Source of the DNA: Lamprocystis purpurea DSM 4197
Lineage (GTDB): Bacteria > Pseudomonadota > Gammaproteobacteria > Chromatiales > Chromatiaceae
NCBI RefSeq assembly: GCF_000379525.1
Contig: NZ_KB902531.1
Location: 1 to 41,927, forward strand
Length of the DNA stretch: 41,927 nt
Direction: 5' to 3'
The notes beneath the pieces were generated by a model, which was not told the DNA's origin, did not search any database, and saw nothing but the letters and a program-made list of their open reading frames with translations. Positions 7,527 to 14,081 of this stretch are shown piece by piece. The number at the start of each line of letters is the position of its first letter. Position 1 is the stretch's first letter. Both the position numbers and the translations under genes were made by a program.

Positions 7527-9263
7527 ATGAGTATGGCCAGAGATCATCGCAGGTTCTTGGGTCGAGTGGGCGGCGCGCCGACCAGGCCCCGCCGCCGCGG
7601 GGGCCTGCTGTTGGCCCTGGCGCTCGTCGCCGCCGCGGCCCCTGGTCAGGCCAGGAACCTGGCCCTGCTGGTGGGGGTGGGCGACTATCAGGACGAGGCG
7701 ATCCACGGTCTTGAGGGTCCACCCCACGACGTGACCGTCCTGCGTGATCTATTGATCCAGCGCTGGGGCTTCGCCGCGCCGGATGTGCATACCCTGGTGG
7801 ACCGGGAGGCGACCCGTGCCGCCATTCTGCGGGGTCTCGACGCCCTGGCCGAGGGCTCCGCTCCAGGTGACGAGGTGCTGTTCTATTTCAGCGGCCACGG
7901 GACCAGCGCCGCCGATCCGCTGACCTCGCTGCCCCTGCCCCAGAGCAGCGGCGCGATCGTGCCCGCGGACGCAAAGTTGCGCGCCTCGGTACACGAGGTC
8001 GTGAAGTCGCTGATCGTGGGCAAAGATGACCTGCGGCCCCGGTTCGCCAAACTCGACCAGGGCGGACGGCGCCTCACGGTGCTCTTCGATAGCTGCTACT
8101 CCGGCAGCGCCGCGCGCGGCATGCTGGGATTCCCGGCCCGCTATCAGGATTTCAGCCGGGCCATCACCGATGACGACCCGATGACGCGCCGCCGCCACGG
8201 CTCGGCGGACCGTCCGCCGGCGGATCCCTGGCCCTACGATTCAGTCTTTTTCCTATCCGCGGCCAGCGACTGGGAGAAGGCGGACGACGTCCCGCAGGCG
8301 CTGCTGCGGCAACGTCCCACCCTCGACGGCAAGCCCCACGGGGCTTTTACCGACGCACTGTTGCGGGTACTCGCCGGGCAGTTGCCCGCGGATGGCAACG
8401 GTGACGGGCAGCTCAGCCATGAGGAGCTGAAGGCCGCCCTGGTGCGTGAGGTCAAATCCAAGGGGCACGACCACCAACCACAGAGTCTGCCGCAGGCCAA
8501 GGAGGACCAACACCAGTTGGCGCAGCGCAGCCTCTTCGGACACACCGCGAGCAATGTGGCGCGGCCGACCGCGCGTCCCCCCTACCGGGTCCGTCTGGAA
8601 GGGACGCTCCCCGCGTTGCGCGAGCAGCTCGCACGCGCCCCAGGCCTTGAGTTGGTTTCCGGAACCGCCGATCTGGTGATCAAGCGCACCGCCCAGGCAC
8701 TGACACTCAGCACCGGGGGTGGTGAGGCGGTGAGCACCTTCGCGGCCGACGCCGGCGCGCTGGTCTACGACCGGGTGATGCAACTGAATTGGTTTCATCA
8801 GATGAGCTGGCGAGGGGACGCGGACAACCCGTTTCGCTTCCGTCTGGGTCTGTCGGATGAGACCCGCGGCAGCCGGCTCTTTCGCGGCGAGAAATTCAGC
8901 CTGAACCTGCAGCTCGACCGCCAGGCGTGGCTGGTCATCCTGTATGCGGACTCCTCAGGCGAGGTCGCGGCCTTGTATCCCTACGTGGCCGGCGAGGCGG
9001 CCCCGCTCGCCGCCGGGCAGTCGCTGACCATCCCGGCGGCGGGGACGCCCCTGCTCGTGGTCCAGGACCCGCTGGGCACTGACCTGGTGGTGGCCTATGC
9101 CTTCACCGAGCGCCCGGCCTTTCTCGAGGCGCTCGTCGGTCGCGCCAAGCTCGCGACCAACGAGTCGCTCTACCAGCAGATCGTCGCCGCCGTCGCCGCC
9201 AACCCCACCGGGGTGGCGGTGGCCACGCTGGCGCTGATCACCCAGGAGCGACCCGCCAAGTAA
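7527..9263 (+). CDS. Exported caspase with EF-hand loop and C-terminal DUF4384
   Basis: This 578-residue protein starts at the ATG preceded by GGAG (7519-7522). The basic N-terminus and hydrophobic GGLLLALALVAAAAPGQA segment form an export signal. The caspase domain has His124 (FYFSGHG) and Cys190 (LFDSCYSGSA). It lacks the acidic P1-binding stretch of the orthocaspase at 3535-4938, so its specificity should differ. Residues 289-300 (DGNGDGQLSHEE) form a canonical EF-hand loop with ligands at positions 1, 3, 5, 9 and 12, followed by LKAALV. Such DxNxDG segments occur in other bacterial caspases and fit the Ca2+ dependence of metacaspases. A DUF4384 module lies at about 449-545 (SLNLQLDRQAWLVILYADSS). 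It is the third catalytically intact caspase of the cluster. Confidence 0.88.
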   Translation: MSMARDHRRFLGRVGGAPTRPRRRGGLLLALALVAAAAPGQARNLALLVGVGDYQDEAIHGLEGPPHDVTVLRDLLIQRWGFAAPDVHTLVDREATRAAILRGLDALAEGSAPGDEVLFYFSGHGTSAADPLTSLPLPQSSGAIVPADAKLRASVHEVVKSLIVGKDDLRPRFAKLDQGGRRLTVLFDSCYSGSAARGMLGFPARYQDFSRAITDDDPMTRRRHGSADRPPADPWPYDSVFFLSAASDWEKADDVPQALLRQRPTLDGKPHGAFTDALLRVLAGQLPADGNGDGQLSHEELKAALVREVKSKGHDHQPQSLPQAKEDQHQLAQRSLFGHTASNVARPTARPPYRVRLEGTLPALREQLARAPGLELVSGTADLVIKRTAQALTLSTGGGEAVSTFAADAGALVYDRVMQLNWFHQMSWRGDADNPFRFRLGLSDETRGSRLFRGEKFSLNLQLDRQAWLVILYADSSGEVAALYPYVAGEAAPLAAGQSLTIPAAGTPLLVVQDPLGTDLVVAYAFTERPAFLEALVGRAKLATNESLYQQIVAAVAANPTGVAVATLALITQERPAK

Positions 9264-9321
9264 TAACCATGGAGCCGGGGCGTCCTGCCCCGCGGCACCC
9301 TGCTGTAATGGAGACGACGCA

Positions 9322-10341
9322 ATGCAATCGAAATCGAAGCAGTTGGTACGCGGCAGCGCGTTCGTCCTGGCGATGCTGCCGCTGTTGGTCAGGGCCGCGG
9401 ACTGCGATCAGGGCGCGCGGCTCTATCAGCAGGCGATGGCGAGCGGTGACCTGGCGGACAGGACCGCACTCCTGGAACGTTCAGTACAAGCCTGCCCGGA
9501 GACCCTGGCCTATTACCAACTCGGGGTGGCCCGGCTGGCGCGCGACGAACCCCAGGCGGCGGCTGCGGCGCTGCGGCAGGCCATGGATCTGGCGGAGAGC
9601 GACCCGCAGGTGCAGGGCGCCATCCTGGGCCGCCAGGCCCAAGCCAGCCTGGCACTGGGTGAAGTCGCCGAGGCCCTGGCGGCAGCCGATACGGCGCGCG
9701 CACTGTTCGCCCGGAGTGAGACGGCGGCGACTGGACCCGCGACCAAGGGGTTGGCCGCCGCACCGGGGCCCGCGTGGTTCGCCGGGGTCCAGATGGCTAT
9801 CGACCAGAACCCGGAACGGCAGGACATGAGCGCGGAGACGATCGGCCGTTTCTTTAAGGCGCAGCGCGGCTTTGGGGTCTGCGGCGAGGGGCAGACCTGT
9901 GAGCGTGGCTTCGATGCCCGGCCGCGACTGGATCTCTACATCCTCTTCGACACCAACCAGGATCAACCCAACGCGGCCGGCCTGAAGGCCGTCGCCGAAT
10001 TGGGGCGGTATCTCGCCGGGGCGAGCAAGGGCTTCGACCCGCGGCCCCGCCCGGAGTCGAGCCCGGGGTCGAGTCCGGCCCCCGGCCCGGCCCCCGGCAC
10101 CAGCACGGTCGGCCTCATCGGTTACACCGATCAGTGTGCCGAGGAGGCCTTCAACCAGGACCTGTCGGAGCGGCGCGCGCGCGCGGTGGCGGCCTTGATC
10201 GAGCGCGACTACCCCGAGTTGCGCGGCCGACTGCGCGGCGAGGGTCGCGGCGAGCGCGAGCCGCGTTATCCGACCGGCAATCAGCGGCCGGCTTGCGACC
10301 AGCCGCTCAACCGCCGGGTGGCGGTGGTGCTGCCGCAATGA
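9322..10341 (+). CDS. Exported TPR protein with OmpA-like peptidoglycan-binding domain
   Basis: This 339-residue protein starts 8 bases after GGAG (9310-9313). The signal peptide ends near VRAAD (about 26). Residues about 30-130 are TPR-like helical repeats (LAYYQLGVARLARDEPQAAA). The C-terminus is OmpA-like: LDLYILFDTN (203-212), then GYTDQCAEEAFNQDLSERRA and finally NRRVAVVL. Asp270 and the Arg pair 331-332 match the residues that hold diaminopimelate in OmpA domains. A Pro/Ser/Gly insertion (about 240-262) interrupts the domain. No lipobox or beta-barrel is present. Together with four preceding exported genes carrying DUF4384 or caspase domains, it would tether the system to the cell wall, with the TPRs as a protein-binding platform (inference). 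Confidence 0.8.
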   Translation: MQSKSKQLVRGSAFVLAMLPLLVRAADCDQGARLYQQAMASGDLADRTALLERSVQACPETLAYYQLGVARLARDEPQAAAAALRQAMDLAESDPQVQGAILGRQAQASLALGEVAEALAAADTARALFARSETAATGPATKGLAAAPGPAWFAGVQMAIDQNPERQDMSAETIGRFFKAQRGFGVCGEGQTCERGFDARPRLDLYILFDTNQDQPNAAGLKAVAELGRYLAGASKGFDPRPRPESSPGSSPAPGPAPGTSTVGLIGYTDQCAEEAFNQDLSERRARAVAALIERDYPELRGRLRGEGRGEREPRYPTGNQRPACDQPLNRRVAVVLPQ

Positions 10342-10623
10342 ATGCGGGCCGCTGTCCGCAATCCAGCGACGCTCCCCGGTCAGCGGGGGTGGATGCAGCG
10401 CGATCGAGCGCCGCGCCCAGTCCGCCCGGCCTCGATCAAGATTCCGGTCACTTGGGCTCGCCGGGTGCGTCGTCAGGCCATCCTGGCCTGACACGGTCAG
10501 GGCTGGAAGCCCTGACGACGCACGCCGCCGGCCGGGATTTCGATCAAGGCCGCGCTTGATCAAACACCCGACACCCGGATTCGATAGCACAACAACCCGT
10601 CACCCGACGCAGCGGAGTATGCG
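10342..10623. other. Palindrome-rich gap dividing the caspase cluster
   Basis: No convincing gene is visible. Two adjacent hairpins (10472-10516), themselves enclosed by CGTCGTCAGG and CCTGACGACG, allow either two small stems or one large one. A third stem, GATCAAG-GCCGCG-CTTGATC, lies at 10542-10561. A related GATCAAG also occurs near 10434. The gap separates the TPR-OmpA gene from the pseudocaspase-subtilase pair and may be an attenuator, terminator or mRNA processing site. Confidence 0.5.
10472..10516 (+). repeat. Twin 9-bp hairpins able to form one larger stem
   Basis: GTCAGGCCA-TCC-TGGCCTGAC (10472-10492) and GTCAGGGCT-GGA-AGCCCTGAC (10496-10516) are perfect stems with 3-base loops. The outer arms CGTCGTCAGG and CCTGACGACG can pair across both. 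This two-state geometry resembles BIME-type palindromes or an attenuator. Confidence 0.75.
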
Positions 10624-11811
10624 ATGCACGCGAACAAGTACCATCATTGGAAGCGCCGGGCGCGGCATCTGGGCCGCTGGGGACTGGCCGGCCTCGCGCT
10701 GGCGAGCACCAGCCTCGCCGCGGGCCTCGCCGCGGGGCTTGCGACGAGTATGCCCCAGCCCCCGCAGGAGCCCCCGCCGGAGCGTCCGCAGGGTATGCGG
10801 GTCATCGCGGTGGGGGTCAATCAACCGATCCCCTCCCTGTCTAACGGCTTGGCAGTCGCCGAGCTGGACGCGGCGGCCATGGCGGCCTGGTTTGGCGCCA
10901 TCCCCGGGGTCGCGGTCAGTCATCTGAGCGGTGCCGCGGCGACCAAGGAGGCCGTGCGCGCTGCCATCCAGGGTGCGGACGGCCCGCCGCCGGGCGATCT
11001 GCTGTTCTTTTTTTCCGGATACAACGAGGGTGGCGCACTCCTCAGCGCCGGGGCCGCATTCCAGGAGGTCGGCGCCCACCGGCAACTCGATCCGGCCACC
11101 GTCATCGGCGGCGATGAGCTGTCGCAATGGATTGCGGATTCCCGCGCCTTACGCGTCTGGCTGATGCTGGATTTCAGCCGCGGCGACACCGCACTGTGCG
11201 CCCCCGCGGCCCTCGCGCAGCGCCTGGCCGCACCGGATGCGGCACTGTATGTCTTCTGCGCGGCCGTGCCCGGGTTGTCGCCACTGGACACCCCCCAGGG
11301 CGGCCACTACACCAAGCGCTTGTTGGCGGGCCTGAAGGGCGCGGCCGACCGCGACAGCAACGGCGCGGTGAGTGCCTACGAGCTTGCTGCCTATCTCGCC
11401 GGCGACCCCGGCGCTGAGGCGGCTAAGACGACCCCACCGCCCGCGACTTACCTGCAGGGCTGGGACCATGCGTTGCCCAAGCCCCCGCCCCCGGCCGCCC
11501 GGATCGAGGACGATCTGACCGCGGTGATTGCCGCCGCCCAGGCGGGGCAGGACTGGCGCGCACTCGCCGCGACCCGTGGGGTCCTGGTCGATGGCGACCT
11601 GGTGCGGGTCAAGCTCGCGGCGACCTCCCCCGCGGCGGCCGTCGCGCTGGAACCGGTGATCATTCAGGCCAATGGCGAGGTGGTCAGCCGCTTTGAAGAG
11701 GTCCTCTTCGTCCGTGTACCGCCGGCCGCCATCGCGGCGCTGGGTGCGCACACGGACCTGAAAGCACTGTCCGCCACCCGCGTGGCGGCAACCCCGTTGC
11801 AACAACCCTGA
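10624..11811 (+). CDS. Exported pseudocaspase with subtilase-prosegment-like C-terminal domain
   Basis: This 395-residue protein starts six bases after GGAG (10614-10617). A signal peptide or anchor (LAGLALASTSLAAGLAAGLA, about 20-40) precedes a Pro-rich segment and a caspase-like fold. Both catalytic positions are lost: the SGHG motif reads SGYNEGG (Tyr133) and the D-A-C motif reads DFSRGD (Ser185). An intact EF-hand loop, DRDSNGAVSAYE, is at 242-253. Residues about 320-390 (VRVKLA, NGEVVSRFEEVLFVRVP) resemble residues 115-187 of the downstream subtilase (VAVRLS, GGEVTARFQDVVYARVP). The gene lies 18 bases upstream of that subtilase. It may chaperone, inhibit or position the protease, or scaffold the active caspases; this is inference. 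The loss of catalytic residues is seen directly. Confidence 0.75.
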   Translation: MHANKYHHWKRRARHLGRWGLAGLALASTSLAAGLAAGLATSMPQPPQEPPPERPQGMRVIAVGVNQPIPSLSNGLAVAELDAAAMAAWFGAIPGVAVSHLSGAAATKEAVRAAIQGADGPPPGDLLFFFSGYNEGGALLSAGAAFQEVGAHRQLDPATVIGGDELSQWIADSRALRVWLMLDFSRGDTALCAPAALAQRLAAPDAALYVFCAAVPGLSPLDTPQGGHYTKRLLAGLKGAADRDSNGAVSAYELAAYLAGDPGAEAAKTTPPPATYLQGWDHALPKPPPPAARIEDDLTAVIAAAQAGQDWRALAATRGVLVDGDLVRVKLAATSPAAAVALEPVIIQANGEVVSRFEEVLFVRVPPAAIAALGAHTDLKALSATRVAATPLQQP

Positions 11812-11829
11812 ATCTAAGGAGTACAAGCG

Positions 11830-13740
11830 ATGTCAAAGCGATTGATGACCGCGAGTCTGGCGGGTCTGTGGCTTGCCGCCGCCACGGCGCAGGCGGCCGG
11901 GTTGGCGGATGCCGTCGACCAGCAACGGTCGCGACTCGGTCAGGGCAACGGGGGGCCGGTGCCGGCGGCGACCGCCCGTCCGCCGGCCGCCCCCAGCGGC
12001 CAGCAGTCCGGCGCCTGGCACCCGGAGCGACTGAACGCCGCCGACGTGCCGCTGCCCGCGCCCAAGGCCCCCAAGGCCCTGTTCGCCGAGCACCCCCGCA
12101 TCGACCCGGCGCTGCTGGAATTCGCCGAGCTGGCGCAGCAGAAGGGCTCAGGGGCGGATCTTGCGGCCAAGGCGGTGACGCTCGACCTCGCCGTCAGCCA
12201 GGGTAAGGTGGCGGTGCGCCTGAGCGGCGCCGATCCCCAGGCGCTGGAGCGCCAGGTCCGGGCGCTCGGCGGGGAGGTCACCGCGCGCTTCCAGGATGTG
12301 GTGTATGCCCGCGTGCCGGCGCCCCGGATCACCGAGCTGTCCGGCGCCAAGTCACTCGACTACGCCGCGCCGCAACCGCTTTACCACCCAATGACGCCAG
12401 GGGCTGAGGGTCCTCTCGGCGAGGGCGTGGGGCGCACCGGCGCGGACCGCCTGCACCAGGCCGGGATCACCGGCAAGGGGGTCAAGGTTGGTATCCTCGA
12501 CTTCGGCTTCCAGCGCTATAGCGAACTGCAGGGGCGCGGCCGGGTGCCGGCCCCGGTCGCGGCGCGGCCGTTCAACGGCGCCGGGCAACTGGAGACGAGT
12601 ACGGTCCACGGCACCGCCTGTGCCGAGATCATCCACGAGATGGCCCCGGATGCCCAACTCTATCTGGCGGCAGTCGACGGCGCCGAAGACCAGATCGTCG
12701 CCGCCGCCCAGTGGCTCGTCAGCCAGGGAGTCAATATCATCAGCTTCTCCGGCGGCGGCCACGGCGGACCGCTCAACGGCCGCGCCTTGCTCGATCGGAT
12801 GGTGGATTCGCAGGTGCGCGAACAGGGTGTACTGTGGACGATTGCGGCGGGTAACGAGGGCGATTCCCATTGGCTCGGTGCCACCCAGGATCGCAACGGC
12901 AACGGCTTCGTGGACATTACCGGTCGCGAGGCTGACCTGCTCCTGATCCAGACCGATGATCGGGTGAACCTGCTCGCCACCTGGGACGATTGGGGGACTA
13001 ACCCCGAGTCTCCCGCCGCGAGTCAGGACCTGGACCTGTTCCTGATCGGACCAGGGCCGGACGGCAAGCCCGTGGTGGTGGCCGCCTCCGAGCGCCCGCA
13101 ACAAGGCTCAGGGCAACCCATGGAATTCATCAGCGGGCAGGTCCCCGCGGGCGTTTATGGAGTGGTCCTGCGCGCCACCAACGTCAGTCGCCCGGTCCGC
13201 CTGCACCTGCTCGCACGGGGGTCCGCCCTGGAGCCCGTGGGCGCCGCCGGCAGCGTCGCCAGTCCCGGGACCGCGCGCGAGGCACTGACGGTCGGTGCAG
13301 TGGACGTTCGTTCCGACCAGCTCGAGTCATTCAGCTCCCAGGGGCCCACCGACGATGCCCGCCTCAAGCCCGAGGTGGCGGCACCCGACAATAACCTCTC
13401 GGCGGCCTACGGGCGCGGTGAGGAGGCCGGCCGCTTCCCCGGCACCTCCGCCGCGACCCCCCACGTGGCGGGTTATGCCGCACTGTTCAAGCAGCTCCAC
13501 CCGGACGCCGGTCAGGTCCAACTGCGGCAGTTGGTGATGGAGCATGTGCGGGCACAGGGGAGCCCGGTGCCCAACAACGCCTATGGTCACGGCCTCATTG
13601 ACGGCCGTAACGTCCAGGTGGCAGGGCGTGAAGCGGAACCGCCCGTCTCTCCGCCCCCGTCCGGCGATACCGGGTCGGGGGGTGCAGGACAAGGCGACCC
13701 CATGCGGCAAATCATTGATGCCATCCGGAATAACCGATAA
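11830..13740 (+). CDS. Exported subtilisin-family (S8) serine protease
   Basis: This 636-residue protein starts after AAGGAG (11817-11822). The signal peptide ends near AQAAG (about 23). A prosegment follows to about residue 200, including a module shared with the pseudocaspase upstream (about 115-187). The peptidase S8 catalytic triad is complete: Asp224 (VGILDFGF), His260 (TVHGTACAEI) and Ser540 (FPGTSAATPHVAG), with oxyanion Asn342 (AAGNEGDS). A DxNxNG loop, DRNGNGFVD, begins at 354 and may bind Ca2+. An insertion of about 150 residues between Asn342 and the Ser region looks like a beta-sandwich domain (DLDLFLIGPGPDGKPVVV). The C-terminal tail is Pro/Gly-rich. It is the last gene of the exported cluster and a candidate activator or executor in a cascade with the caspases. 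Confidence 0.9.
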   Translation: MSKRLMTASLAGLWLAAATAQAAGLADAVDQQRSRLGQGNGGPVPAATARPPAAPSGQQSGAWHPERLNAADVPLPAPKAPKALFAEHPRIDPALLEFAELAQQKGSGADLAAKAVTLDLAVSQGKVAVRLSGADPQALERQVRALGGEVTARFQDVVYARVPAPRITELSGAKSLDYAAPQPLYHPMTPGAEGPLGEGVGRTGADRLHQAGITGKGVKVGILDFGFQRYSELQGRGRVPAPVAARPFNGAGQLETSTVHGTACAEIIHEMAPDAQLYLAAVDGAEDQIVAAAQWLVSQGVNIISFSGGGHGGPLNGRALLDRMVDSQVREQGVLWTIAAGNEGDSHWLGATQDRNGNGFVDITGREADLLLIQTDDRVNLLATWDDWGTNPESPAASQDLDLFLIGPGPDGKPVVVAASERPQQGSGQPMEFISGQVPAGVYGVVLRATNVSRPVRLHLLARGSALEPVGAAGSVASPGTAREALTVGAVDVRSDQLESFSSQGPTDDARLKPEVAAPDNNLSAAYGRGEEAGRFPGTSAATPHVAGYAALFKQLHPDAGQVQLRQLVMEHVRAQGSPVPNNAYGHGLIDGRNVQVAGREAEPPVSPPPSGDTGSGGAGQGDPMRQIIDAIRNNR

Positions 13741-13900
13741 GTAACGAGTCGGAAATGAGTTAAACACTCGTTGTCGTAATCGAACAAGCGATTCAAGTTT
13801 GGCATGAGCGGCCCAGCAATTCCAAACTTGGGCGGCATCGCGCGACCCTTGGTGGATGCGGCGCGCGCGACCGCCGTGCCGGATCCCTGACACCGAGCGG

Positions 13901-13952
13901 CGCGCCTTATCCACCCTACAGCGACGCCGGTTTTGTAGGGTGGATAAGCGCG
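13901..13952. repeat. REP-like palindrome (TGTAGGGTGGATAAGCGCG type)
   Basis: CGCGCCTTATCCACCCTACA (13901-13920) pairs with TGTAGGGTGGATAAGCGCG (13934-13952) with one small mismatch and a 13-base loop. Sequences of the form TGTAGGGTGGATAAGCG are widespread dispersed palindromes in gammaproteobacteria (recalled knowledge). Confidence 0.75.
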
Positions 13953-14047
13953 GTGCATCCACCGTCAGCCTCGCCGCTGGCACGCTGCCGGCGGTGGCCA
14001 CCCACACTTGGAACTGCTGTGAGCAGCCGCTGTTTTGGAATGGGGTT

Positions 14048-14079
14048 CCAAGCGGCGACCCGCGTGGGTCGCCGCTTGG
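14048..14079. terminator. 14-bp perfect hairpin between subtilase and glgB
   Basis: CCAAGCGGCGACCC-GCGT-GGGTCGCCGCTTGG ends two bases before the glgB stop codon at 14082-14084. There is no T run on either strand. Its position between convergent genes suggests a bidirectional terminator or mRNA 3'-end structure. Confidence 0.65.
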
Positions 14080-14081
14080 TG

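Larger units (their letters stand above)
13741..14081. other. Convergent intergenic region with three palindromes
   Basis: No gene is visible in these 341 bases. They hold a CAAGTTTGG/CCAAACTTG inverted repeat (13794-13802 and 13822-13830), the dispersed-type palindrome at 13901-13952, and a strong terminator-like hairpin at 14048-14079. The region separates the end of the protease cluster from the convergent glgB. Confidence 0.7.

Noticed and set aside
10624-11811. Pseudocaspase as a decayed pseudogene
   Set aside because: The frame is intact over 395 codons, has a good ribosome site and signal peptide, and keeps a perfect EF-hand loop. Only the catalytic residues are lost, which points to a maintained pseudoenzyme.
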